Origin: Pleurotus djamor
Taxonomy: Eukaryota > Basidiomycota > Agaricomycetes > Agaricales > Pleurotaceae
Direction of reading: 5' to 3'
NCBI GenBank assembly: GCA_029747585.1
Contig: JAPEVF010000232.1
Coordinates: forward strand, 1 to 64,000
Length of the DNA stretch: 64,000 bases
How positions within the stretch are numbered: the stretch's first letter is position 1; each line of letters begins with the position of its first letter. The notes under the pieces were generated by a model, which did not search any database, was not told the DNA's origin, and saw only the letters and a list, made by a program, of their open reading frames with translations. Made by a program: the position numbers and the translations under genes. Below, piece by piece: positions 49,807-60,959 of the stretch.

Positions 49807-51591
49807 CGTCCGGTTTCTCACCAAGCTCTACTCCGTTGCTGCGAAGCACTGCTCGCTCGACCATTCATCGCGGCACGATAATTTCATATCATATTCAAAA
49901 GTGTTAAGTGTTTCGACCCTCGGAAAACGCAAACTACACGCTTTCTTTTCGGATCAGAGTTGGTCTATCCGCCCCCAATCTTTTCAGATGCTTGAGGGCA
50001 GACGACTGCACTAATTTCGTCCGAACAATACCGTGGACGGATTCCCTACGCTTGGGGGAAATAGGCTGATACTAAGCGTGCCTCATTGGAAGGGCATGGT
50101 GATCCCCAATACTTGGCAGCGGCATGGTTGACAAGCCCCGTCTTATGATTGCCCTTCAAGCTTCAAGCCCCCTTGTCGCGTCGTGTATTGCCCAGTCACC
50201 GCCTTTCACATCCTTGCGACTTCCATTCAGTCTTTCTCGCCACATATCGAGTCGACCATACACACAATTATATCCCAGCATCACCACCCTTCTCACTTCC
50301 TCGGATCATGGACAATATATATCGCCTCACTGTATCTCCCTACAACACGCAGCATTTTTTCCTCCCACATTATACGCACACCCTAGATCAACGGACCGGA
50401 ATCACACTAACTTGTTGGCCTACACTGGTTTCATTCCTATACATTACTTCTCACCATCCAGACCTGATAACGTTCACCAATACGTATGGCTCCTCATTAA
50501 TCTATCATGACGTTTCGATGGATTGTATCAACTTTCGATGAATGTTAAAGCGGCTCTATCGGACCTTTGCGTGGAACCCCTTCCTCCGGGTGCTAATCTG
50601 CAACAACCTGCATGCGTACCTATTCCTGAGCATGCGATCCCCACGCGTTCGTCTTCATCCACCCGCGTTCCTACTTACGTCGCCCTATTCGTAATCCCTA
50701 GAAGGAGACCGGGACGGGACAAAGCAACGGCATCTAACGAACAACCTTCGGGGAACTCTATTTGCCATGAATACGGTCTTAACTGGGATTTAGGTTGAGG
50801 CCTCGAGGTAGCGACGTCATATTTCATCTCTATCCATTCGTCCATCGTCATTCCACCGATTTCTACCCGTCATCGTCATATGGTGTCCGAATTTCAGTTA
50901 CCAGTGTCCAAGTACGTTAGAGATATTCTCGCATTCTGGATTAGATTTACGGAAGGGTTGGTGTCGATATTTCCAATGGACTTGCTTGCGACGATTTGGC
51001 TTTCTGCGTCATCCTCATCCTCATTTTCGCTTCCCTTGTTTACCTACAATTGTCTTGCACGACCCTCACCTGGACAGTGAATGGGACTTTGGACACGCAC
51101 GCGGGACATTTGACAAATCCTTTCCCTCTTCATCTATATCTCAACCAGCGGTCGATTTGGGGTTTTCTGGGTTTCCCTTTCTTTCGTATACATACATCTA
51201 GATTCGAATTTCGTCTTTGAGATATCCATTGTTTCCCTCTGTCCTTGTTTTAACGTCTCTCCATAACTTATCAATCACTCACGGATGTACGACCTTGTTC
51301 TTGACATAGACAACCGAATAACAAAAAGATACCCAGATTGGTGTACAATGCACCGATTGTTTCCACAATGTGTATGGATGAGGATTTGCAAACTCCGAAT
51401 ATCAATCGCCCCACAGAAGAACAAGCAGCCAAGACGGTGTATTTATAGGTGTCTGTGGCCCCAACTTGACAGCGAGGTCATCAGATAATGGAAGACATAA
51501 AGAGTGATAACATTCTCGTCATATTTCGCGCTGGGCGAAGAACATGTATAAACAGTTAAAGTGAAGATAAAGGAAGGAATAATCTTGAGCT
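49807..51591. other. 1.8 kb interval without a recognisable gene
   Basis: Open frames at 50124-50541 and 50523-50798 are of low quality: they overlap in different frames and have no motif. The region is the joint 3' flank of the Pro-rich gene and the large minus-strand gene. Nothing else recognised. Confidence 0.4.
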
Positions 51592-54500
51592 TTAGTAGCT
51601 ATCCATCTTGTTCTGAAGGAAGTCGCTATTCCAACCATAATGATCTTTAAGTCGTTTGCCGAAGTCTCTGATATGGTGAGACTTCAAGGTTGGGTCGGGA
51701 TGGGCTGATATGAAAATAGTGGGTCAACTTCGCGGCTAGCTGGGATAGTGAAGGAGCTTACGCTTATGGAAGGTTATGGGCTATAGAGTATCAAGAATAT
51801 TGGTGAGCTTTGACCCTAAGGTTGATCAAGAGACGTACCTTATCCCGTTGGTCAGGAGGATAGAAGCAAACACTCGAACCCGCGGTACTAGGATTGTATG
51901 TGAAGCCAAGCTCTCGCATAGCCTGAGAGTGTCGGTTAAGCATGCGGAAGCGAGGTGGTGACGAGGGTTAGGCACTTACACGTAAGAACGACTCCCACTT
52001 GAGGTCTCCTTGCTTCATACCAGGGTTCGCCTTCATGAGGACTTCCATACTCGCTCGACCTCTCTTGGTCAACTTGTCAAACCATCTACCAGCCTTGCTC
52101 TTCTCTTCGGCTTCTTCCGGCTCGTCCTTATTCTTGTCTTTACCCAAGCCGAACCTCGACAAAACGCTCTGGCTTTTCTCTTTGAGTGTGCTGAGGCCTT
52201 CGCCGCGAGTCTTGGTCTTGGTCTTCGCGGTAGCAATGCCGCTCTCCTTGAGATACGAATGAGCGGATTGGGCCTTCTCCGCGCCTGGGAGAGTCACCAG
52301 CGACGTGGTGGACTCATATGCACTAGGCAATCCATTTGGTCGCGCAGCGGGTTTGGGTTTGGGCGGGGGCTGTTTGGCCTTCTTGGAGGGACTCGGCGGG
52401 ACGGGAGGTAACTTCGGCTCAGGAGCCGGAGGAGGGCTTGCAACCTCAGCTGGGGCAGATTCTGGTGCAGCCTCATCGTCTTCCTCGTCGTCGTCATCAT
52501 CCTCAACGTCAGCATCGGCACCAGGAGTAGCAGCCTTCTTTTTCTTCTTCTTCTTGGGTTTCTTTTTCTTCTTGGGCTTAGCGGAGGCCTGAGCATCTGT
52601 TTCAGTGGCTGCACCTGGCTGCCCGGCTGCTCCTGCTCGATCATGTCAATTAGTAAGATAAAAAGAGATGTGTTTCTGGCGTTTAATTACCAGAAGCTGC
52701 CTTCGCTTTCTTGGCTGCATCAGCTCTGAGCTTGGGACTGGCGGAAAACAAACGTCCTGTTCGGAAGTGAGAACGATACGACAAAGGAGGAGAAATATCA
52801 AATACCCCTCAAAGAACCTAAAAGCTTGAGGAACGGATTGTTGTTCTTTTTGTCCTCAGGATCGACGTGGTTTTCGCCGAGAGACGCGAGGAACTCGTCG
52901 TTGGTAGCTTGTTCCATTGCTTCCTTCAACATCTCTCGTAGGTCATCTTCCTGATCTGTGTCGTATTCGGACCTGTCGCTCTCCCCGTAGTCAGATTCGC
53001 CCTCGTCCGAGTCCAAATCGTCATCTTCAGAGTCGGTGTCAGAAACAGAGAGCAGCTCGGGCATAGAATCGTCGTTGTCATCGCCCATCGTTAACCGCAA
53101 TGGCCGCTTCTTGTCACCAGCTTTGGCGGGGGTTTCGTCATCGGAGAAGTCATCCACTGGAATGTAATAGGCATGCCAAGACGGGTTGGGGACCAGGGCT
53201 TCCTCAAGATTCCACATAACATTGAGATCCTTTCCTGACACACTCTTGTAATTCTGTTTGCGACATGAGATGAGAACACGTGGTGGTTTGGCATTAAAAC
53301 GTACCGTATTGATCGTTTTCCACATTGACTCAAGGATAACGCGACTCTTGGTTTTCTCCAGAGGGAAGATAAGGTCCTTCCAGGAAGTGACGTTGGCAGA
53401 AGCCTCAACCGAGTGCATTTGTGCGTCGAGCCACTGGTCGATAGCAGCAGACTTCGTACGTTGTTGACTTTTCCAAACAGCTCCTTCGGGCGTGAGGAGT
53501 GGGGACTCGATCATATCCATCAGTTCAACAGAGATCTGATCGTAACGTTGGTGAGCCGGATAGATAGAATGAATCATTGATCTTACCGAAAGGTCACCGA
53601 CGGTGTCCCAAAGTGCTTGCGGAAAGCGCTTCGCGTGGTGGGGCGCCTCTTCAACAGCATCGTGTAGAATCTGATAGAGCACACTTTTGGGATATGGACC
53701 TTGGGGGAAGCATAATTCGATGATGATAGAATCGATGAAGGATTTGCAGGCATTCTTTACTCGAAGACCTGTCCAATCAAAGACCATTGCATCATCTGGA
53801 TCGTCTGTATCTTTCGACGTCTTTTGCTTGAAGTAAGAGGCGTAATGGGCTATCATAGAAGGTCAGAGCGCACACGACGAGGTGCAAAGGTCAAGGAACG
53901 CACGCGTCACAGCAACCAAAGAAGCGAATTGGGTTTGCGTGATGTCCACGACGAGCTTGAGGAAGTCGTACAGATTGAGAAACTTCTCGCGGATCTTGTT
54001 GTTGCCCTTCAAGAGACCTTTCGCACCATTGGAAGAACAATCTATGAGCCCCATGTCACCAAGCTCGATGAGGGTGTAGAGGATCAGACGCCATGCAGCC
54101 GCAAGCATGTAAGAATTGTGAATCCTGAGATTCGATTAGGAGGTGAAACTATCATGGTCCTGGAATGTAGCTTGCCTTGCGCCGACGAGAGTAGCAACCT
54201 TGGTAGGATTGTTCATAGGTGGGAGCTTGCTTCCTTTCGCTGGGGGAAGACGCGACGCGAGTTCGACCTGCATGATTGAACAGAAGAGGTCTGCATCGTG
54301 AAGACTGCGAATATCGTCGAGATATGCTATTGTGTGATTTATTTTGGTTGGTCGACTTCGCGTCAGATGTGATGATCAAAAAATAATACCATTGGACTGG
54401 GCCTCTGCGATTTTAAGGCACTTCTCCAAGGAGAATGGAGCAGCGACAGCTTTGCCTGCGAGGTCGGCAAGGTCCTCTAAAAGTCACATCAGCCTACCGT

Positions 54501-54774
54501 GATTTGATTCAAGAATGCTGATACACATACCAGCAAGTAGATCGAGTTTCTCTCGCCCGGTCATCTTCCCCAAGAGGACGACTTCTCCCGTACCAAAAGC
54601 ATGCTTGCTCTTTCTGAGGACGAGAGCACGCTGTGTGGTAGGTCTTTGGCCGTTTTCGTCTCTGATACCCTTTGATTTGGATGAGAGATGCTTTGGGCCG
54701 ACTTTTATGACTGATTTTTCGTTCGGCTTCGACGGTGGGGGCTTTATCGCGACTGAATTTTGGTTAGGAGGCAT
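51592..54774 (-). CDS. Large uncharacterised fungal protein with HicA-like C-terminal domain
   Basis: About eleven exons give roughly 900 residues. The start ATG is at 54774 (MPPNQNS) and the stop at 51592-51594. The N-terminal half is helical: FGTGEVVLLGKMTGREKL, LADLAGKAVAAPF, MLAAAWRLILYTLIEL, then a 350-residue exon (53856-52805) with PQALWDTVGDLSVRSM, a putative regulatory core and a long Asp/Glu/Ser tract. A Lys-rich run of about 14 residues, an Asp/Glu run and a Pro/Lys linker follow (nt 52600-52330). The last roughly 75 residues (exons near 51990-51592) show FLRAMRELGFTYNP, SSVCFYPPDQRDK, ITFHK and HPDPTLKSHHIRDF. This spacing (GF...S...V-x-F-x-P...H) resembles the HicA/YcfA dsRNA-binding-like fold. 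One intron (54125-54175) has GC-AG ends. The function is unknown; the similarity is inference from motif order. Confidence 0.72.
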
Positions 54775-55171
54775 GGTGGTGGGTTGAGAACCACAAAAAG
54801 CGAGCGCCTCAGGGTCGTGCCGGATGATCACATTGATCGATTCAGTCAAGCTTCATGCTCAGTTGCCCCATTGCTCAATTGCTCACTTCTCCAGCAGGCA
54901 GTGATACTGAAACGTCTCTCCGCGAGTTTCCAGGACCCCTTGTGACCCTCGGAGAGTTTGACACTGGCGACGAGGAATGTATGACCTTCCATAATCAAGT
55001 GAAACCGCCCGCGAGACGTTTCCTACATCAGTCACAAAAACTCAAAAACCCTCCCACGCCTTTTTNGACAGCTACCCTCCCCGCCCGCCACTGGTGCGCA
55101 GGCAGTATCCCTCGGGTCCTCCACTCTTTCCTATCTTCGTTCATAAGTGCTCTGGCAGTACTTGGCCTCGA
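54775..55171. other. Divergent promoter region
   Basis: 397 bp between two divergent starts; one N at 55066. No other feature seen. Confidence 0.35.
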
Positions 55172-57035
55172 TGGCCTCTTTTAACCTCACTGGTGAGCAA
55201 GATTTTCAAATTATCACATCTATCAGCTTGACAACAGGCGCACAGTTGAAGACTACTCGCCCCTCATCACTTACGCACCTGTGGGAGCTTGGATCGATAC
55301 ACCCGTTAATGCTTCAATAGCTCAAGTCAGTGATGTCTTTCACACGATTACGAGGAGAACTCAATCTGACCTTCGCAGAGTTACTCTGGTGCTTCATTTC
55401 ACACTACATCGGCGCAGGACGCTTCGGCTACGATCCTCTTTAATGGTCTGTCTCATCCAACTACACCTAATGTGTGTCTGGCTGATATCTGGGAAGGTAC
55501 TGGTATATCGATATTCGGCAGCAAGCAGCCCAACTATGGGAGCTTCAGATTCACCGTCGACGGCGTCACAGCTGAGGAGGGGTCTGCCGGGAGCTCATCA
55601 TTCCAAGCCAAACAGCTCCTGGGAAAGGCATCTGGACTCAACGATGGTGCTCATACAGCAGTGCTCACATACACGGGAGGGGGATCAGGAATTGACATCG
55701 ACTCTTTGGTATTGGATGGCCAAGTCAGTGGAGGGTGAGGCTGTTCTTCGTACAGGTTGACGCNGAGCGATATCTAACCTGACTCTCAGCGCGACGCATT
55801 CAACAACAACATTTGATGACACGGATCCCAAAATCGTTTATGCGCCCGCTAGTGCATGGAATGAGAACTCGCGACCCGTCTTCATAAACAACACTCTCCA
55901 GTTGAGTCGATCTCTCCATTTTGTGTCATNGTTGACTCATGGCCANCAAGTTTCACCTCCTCCCCCGATGCGACGGCNTCCATGACCTTCTTCGGTGATG
56001 CNCTTGCGGTGTATGGAACTGTTGCACCCGACCATGCCGANATTCAGGTGACTTTGGATGGTCAAACTCGTACTTTGAAGGGCGGTGCCGGAGGNCACGT
56101 TAGGACGTTGAGAACCCAGGTAAGTCATGTTTATTACANTCTCGTCTNGTCCTNCGCTCACCCANNATGTCTTAGACTCTCCTTGTAAGCAATCAGCTTG
56201 TTCTAAAAGACCANATCTGACTTGTCATTGTTCTCAAAGTATTATGCTAGCAACCTGGGAGACGTGGAACATCAAATCCAGTTCAAAGCTGCGCCAACGG
56301 AGAATGCACCATTCCTCGATCTTGATGCCATCACTGTATACTCGGCCCTTCACAATACNGGCTCNCCTAGTAGTGGTCAAGATGGNACGCCAGCAACAGT
56401 CCCTCCTCCAGACTCGACCAGGTACGTCATANGNANNTNAAAATATTATTCCCNANAACTTCGAAGTTCATTCANATCTCAGNNCGACGGGNNCTCAAGC
56501 TGCACANCAGTCCGGCTCTATATCAAGAACCACGATAATAGCTGCTTCTGTNGGGGGNGCNGTGGGACTNCTCTTGCTGTTGCTCCTAGCCTTCTTGGTC
56601 ATTCGNTGGAGGCGACGACGCAGCCTCACCTACACTCCTGACGACCTCTCTCCGAAATCGCCGCAGCTTCCTATACANCGACCCCGATTGAGCGAGAACG
56701 GGNTGAATAGATGGTCCTACCAAACACCCTTCGTNCCATCGATNCAGTCGAGAGTGACGAGTGTTGCTTCGACTTACGAGTCNACGGCGCCGATGTTGAC
56801 NAACGTNCCNATCATAAAGCCACCATCACCCGCCAGGATGTCGAATCCGCGCGTAGGATCAATCAGACCGCCCCGGGTAGGCAGTGTTCCTNATTTTCTC
56901 ATGGTAGTGATGGGTTTTCCTGACATATCCGTTCACCAGACACCCTCTCCAAATGCCCCGCCGAGTCGTCCACCAAGGCCACCAACTTTAACCTATGATT
57001 ATTGGGATGGGGGACCTTCTAACAGAGCTGCCTGA
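55172..57035 (+). CDS. Single-pass membrane protein with two lectin-like extracellular repeats
   Basis: At least nine exons starting 55172-55193, 55246-55325, 55379-55445 and 55497-55734, and ending at 57035; about 500 residues. A short N-terminus (MASFNLT) is followed by two beta-rich units that begin alike: VEDYSPLITYAPVGAWIDT and FDDTDPKIVYAPASAWNEN. Each runs on to a G-x-G-I-x-I-F-G or FFGDALAVYG block (NGTGISIFGS; FTVDGVTAEE; VTLDGQTRTL). This pattern is common in basidiomycete surface proteins with galactose-binding-like folds. One transmembrane helix follows (TTIIAAS...LLLLLLAFLVI) with a WRRRRS stop-transfer patch, then a Ser/Pro-rich cytosolic tail. A 9-nt exon (ACTCTCCTT) is needed near 56170 to keep phase. 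Many Ns lie from 55930 to 56810, so exon edges there are uncertain. It is likely a cell-surface sensor or adhesin; the ligand is unknown. Confidence 0.72.
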
Positions 57036-57495
57036 CATGTCAGTCGTAATAATAATGTTGTNTGTACTTGTGGTGTTTATAATTCCTTGTGTACACGTAC
57101 AAATACAATCGACTGGCCCGGAAGCTGTACGATGTCTGATGCTTGGTGTTGTTCGAGGGCCCCGATCGCCTGGACTCTGAGCTGGTTGCAAGGGCGTCTG
57201 TTGTCGAGGATGGACGGTTGTATCAAAGTTACATGTTTCGAACTCCGAAAGACTGATATCAAAGGGAGTCGAGNCCATCATTGTGNGAACATTACGCCCT
57301 TTCTCTTTCCCTCATCCTTTCTGTCCCTCCTTCCTACCGGTCGAGCTGCGCTCTTTTATTGCTCATTTTTCCTGTACTGGTCTCCATTCTTGAAGCTAGT
57401 CTTCAGTCCTTTCCTTCCTCTGTCTGCTGGGCTTTCCTTCTTTGAACCTACGAACCCCAACCGCTTGTAAATCCCCTCTGTAACCAAGGCAAACA
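57036..57495. other. Intergenic, C/T-rich leader of the next gene
   Basis: Plus strand becomes C/T-rich from about 57295, as expected before a transcription start. No gene supported. Confidence 0.4.
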
Positions 57496-58122
57496 ATGGG
57501 CAATCTCGTGTGGCACGAATACGCTCGCTATGTCTCTATCACGTCCAGCGTTTGTGAGTAGAGCTTTTTGGACTGGACGGCAATATTCTGAACGTTTTCA
57601 GACGCTGTATGGGCGTCGTTCTTCGGTTTGCTTTATCGCAAATTCTTCTGGGACTTTGTCGGTGCCTCGCTCCGTGACCCTGGAGGACTTCAGTAAGTCC
57701 TTATGTTTTCTTGTATCCCAGCTTGATTAAATAACGAAATCACAGAGCCGCTCCCGGAAATGCCATTTTCATCACGTTGATTGTCAAGGCCCCCGTTGTT
57801 CAAATAATCGCCATGTTGCTTGGGATGTTCTTACTTGCCTTGGACTTCCCTCTACCTCAATTGAAAGGACTTTCGATCCATCGAAGCTTAGTGTTAAGGG
57901 TTGTATTGTTGCTGTTCCAAGTATTCCTCAATGTCCTGTTCTATCAGGTAAAGTTGACTGCGAGCTGTAGTACTGGTGATTCATTCGCTCACACGACTTT
58001 CACAGGGCACCAATGCGGCGATATGGTCATTAATTGCCGCAGGGTGTTATGCCCGCGCCGTGGCCCTCGGCGAGCAGATGGCGGATGCGAAAGGCAACAA
58101 AGGGAGAGGCGGGGCAGCCTAA
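57496..58122 (+). CDS. Conserved fungal four-helix membrane protein (DUF7727-like)
   Basis: Exons are 57496-57553, 57602-57692, 57746-57947 and 58006-58122 (155 residues), in phase. The short protein reads MGNLVWHEYARYV, then SVYAVWASFFGLLYRKFFWD, DPGGLQAAPGNAIF, VKAPVVQIIAMLLGMFLLAL, RVVLLLFQVFLNVLFYQGTN and WSLIAAGCYARAVALGEQM, with a short basic-polar tail. Four hydrophobic helices are evident. This exact series, with the opening and the PGG loop, is strongly conserved in basidiomycetes and ascomycetes, and I associate it with an uncharacterised domain. It is likely an endomembrane protein; there is no known biochemical role. Length and exon phases agree with a complete gene. Confidence 0.85.
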
Positions 58123-58573
58123 GCTGTCAGCCTCTCCCGCAGTGTTGTACGTTGCGAAGGAATTTTCATGGAGTATCAGTACCGGTGGACTGGTCCATCT
58201 TTCACATTCTTTTTTATTGACTGGCTAACTAGACCTCGTCCCCTCAATCCCAATCCATGCTTCCCGCATAACCTGATATATATTCGTTTTCTTGTAGTTC
58301 GTGATCGTTGCTCTTCTAGCCATTCGATACCCTTTTTTGTATCCTTTACTTTTACACTTCTCGACGCCGAGGAATTGATACAGTCAGAATACCTTTCTAT
58401 CTCTCGATGGACTCCACTACCCAGCTTGCTTTATGTCCTTATCAGTAAGACACAATATCACGACATTTGCAGCACTCGGATGTTCACCCAATCAACGATG
58501 TTATCGCAAAGTGGATCTCTCCAAGTTCCTCCCTTCTCCCAATCGTTTGCGCGGTGGACCTTGCTTCAGGAGG
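58123..58573. other. Short intergenic stretch
   Basis: About 450 bp between two genes on the same strand. No supportable gene. Confidence 0.35.
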
Positions 58574-59897
58574 ATGTCGACGGCCCTAACCCCCTCCGAT
58601 CTCGTTCGTTTGGTACCCACGCAGTATGAGAAGGCTCGCGAGTCTGGCGACCTGCTGTTCTTCCCCTCAACCGTGGAGAAACATCCAGAACTGGGCGTGG
58701 AGGTAAATCTCGTTACCTTGCGGCCGCAATACTCCTCAACTTCTCAATCAATAGTTTGAGCTGCGATTATGTCCGGCGCTGCAGAAGAAACCATCACAAC
58801 CTCCATCGACTGGCGTTGATAATGCGGCTGGTGATGGCGCGAGTGCTACCTCGGGCAACAAGGGGACGGTTTTTGATCCCTTCGCGCCCCCCTACAACGC
58901 CAATCTTTTCGTAGGCGAGCTACGAGATGAGCTCGATGGGGAGGAGTATGTGGTTCTGGTGAGTTTGTTTTCCCGTTCGACGTCGGCCATTTGTAACAGA
59001 TCCATCGCAGTTGAACAAGTACTCCGTCGTTCCGGACCACTTCCTGCTTGTCACCAAAGGTACTTCCACCTTCGTCTCTGTTCTCCGCTACCCCGAGACC
59101 GATCAGTCGTGCTACATAAGAATACAAACCCCAAACGACGCCACTACTCCCTCCAGAGCTTGTCCTAGCCTACTCAATATTGGTCGCGGCGAAGAAAGCA
59201 GGCCGGAACTTCCTGGCATTCTATAACTGTACGTATCAACCGTCCACCTGCGTTGATCTCTAATCGACGTATTCGGTGCAGGCGGGGAGAACAGCGGTGC
59301 TAGTCAGCCTCACAAACACCTTCAGTTCATACCTGTAGATGCCGATGGTCCTCCTGTTGAGAAACTCGCCCAACGTACCAACTTGGAATCACCTGGTAAG
59401 TCCGAATCCGCTTCTCTGTCAGGCGCAGTTTGCACTCATAAGTTCGGGAAATGATCCTAGACAAGCCCTTTACTGTCGCGGCTCTACCATATGCCAATCA
59501 TGTCTATCGACTGGGTAGAGACTTGGCGTCGGCGTCGCCGCAGGATCTGGAACACACGTTATCTCGCGCATTCTTGTCTCTCCTAGACCTTGTGGTGTCA
59601 ACGATCCGTCACGAACCCGGATACCCCGCCGGAAAACCCTCATACAATGTCTTGATCACGCTTGAGCACCTCCATGTTATTCCGAGGCGATTCGAAAACC
59701 ACGTTCTAAAAACCGGAGAAAAGCTCAATGTGAATTCACTAGGGTTCGGGGGAATGCTGTTGGTCAAGAGCGAGGAAGAGGCCGAGGCGGTAAAGAAAGA
59801 AGAAATAGGTAAAATCCTTCGGTCTGTTGGCTTGGAGAGTGTCCATGAAATCCAAGTTGCTGGCGAATCCGACGACGCTCATATGATTCGAGATTAG
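58574..59897 (+). CDS. Ap4A phosphorylase (ATP adenylyltransferase), Apa1/Apa2 family
   Basis: Exons are 58574-58702, 58755-58958, 59011-59059, 59121-59228, 59282-59395 and 59461-59897 (346 residues), in phase. Recognisable blocks are ESGDLLFFPSTVEKHPELGV, the FELRLCPALQKKP segment, FDPFAPPYNANLFVGEL, VPDHFLLVTKEYKPQT, LVLAYSILVAAKKAG, and the HIT-superfamily catalytic motif GASQPHKHLQFIP with H174 and H176 (H-x-H-x-Q). The last exon carries PSYNVLITLEHLHVIPR and LGFGGMLLVKSEEE. The enzyme cleaves diadenosine tetraphosphate with phosphate to ADP and ATP and clears signalling dinucleotides in the cytosol or nucleus. The length matches the fungal family (320-350). The start was chosen at the first ATG giving the conserved PTQYEKARESGDL context. 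Confidence 0.92.
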
Positions 59898-60166
59898 GTA
59901 TTTTTGAGTAGAACACTGTATCTTTATATGTCATTACGACTACGACCAAGTTTACCGATTCATTGTGCCGATTTGCCAAGGGACGCACTCCCTCGGGACC
60001 CTGACCTTCGCAGCCCGAGACTGCGTATGTCGGTGCACGGGCCAGCTAGCCAAGCTTGATTTGGTCCATCAACACACTACTTGATATGTTAGGCTTTCGT
60101 CAAACCCAGATCGCTTAAAGGCCCCCTTGCTCCATCCACACCACCTCTTCAATACCCATCGTTCTC

Positions 60167-60822
60167 ATGCCATCTCTAGGTGCGCGCATGCACATGTTTT
60201 CGACAGAAGGGTAGCATGGACTAACCATGGTTCAACTGCAGACGTAGTAGCCCTCGAACCCCACAGAATCAGACGGGCAGATGATCCTAGTGCTTCAGAA
60301 GAGGCGTCGTTGCATGGGTACGCTCATCGTCGGTTTCCATTGTCTATCCGCCTCAAGTTTTGGTTTTGTTTTAGGCAGAAGGCAAAGACTCCTATCATCG
60401 CTGGCAGCATATGTGGAGGAGTAATGGGACTGGCTTGGATCATTGGCTTCACTATCTACTTCATGAAGCGCAACAGAAGGAAAAAGAGAAAGGCCGCCAT
60501 TGCAGCTGGTTTGATACCCCCACCAGAGCCTAAGCCCTCAGAGAAGGAGTTCGAGGACGGCATCATCATCCCTCCCGACCCAGCAGTTCTTCTTGGACAG
60601 CGTCAGCCTGGCGAACGTGTTTATGTGAACGGAAAGTTGATGCGGAGCACCAGCAGACCCACTCCCAACCAAAACGGAACGCACTCCCCTCCACACGACG
60701 AGGCGCCTCCTCGTGCATCACTCTCCATCCCTCGGCGACCACCCTCCAGTAGCGATTCGCCACCGCAAACACCACTGACAGCTCGAATATCTGAAGAAAT
60801 GCTGGTCCCCCCGCACGTTTGA
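60167..60822 (+). CDS. Small single-pass membrane protein of unknown function
   Basis: Exons are 60167-60179 (13 nt), 60242-60317 and 60375-60822 (178 residues), in phase. A short N-terminal part (PHRIRRADDPSASEE) is followed by one transmembrane helix (IIAGSICGGVMGLAWIIGFTIYF) and a strong positive stop-transfer patch (MKRNRRKKRKAAIAAG). The cytosolic tail is Pro/Ser-rich with EKEFEDGIIIPPDPAVLLG and ends in MLVPPHV. There is no signal peptide, so it is a probable signal-anchor protein. Proteins with this plan are frequent in Agaricomycetes. No function is known to me. Confidence 0.7.
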
Positions 60823-60959
60823 TATCGCATCCCCCCAGGCTGGTACTTTATACACGGATATCTTATTTCAACCACTTTTGTGTACAACAATACAGGACAA
60901 AACGGGCATGCTATGGTTATATTTTTATGTGCATCTCATCCATTGACAGCCAGACCTTT

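Noticed and set aside
50124..50798. Open frames in the 1.8 kb gap after the Pro-rich gene
   Set aside because: Mutually overlapping in different frames, no domain, no conserved-looking segment.
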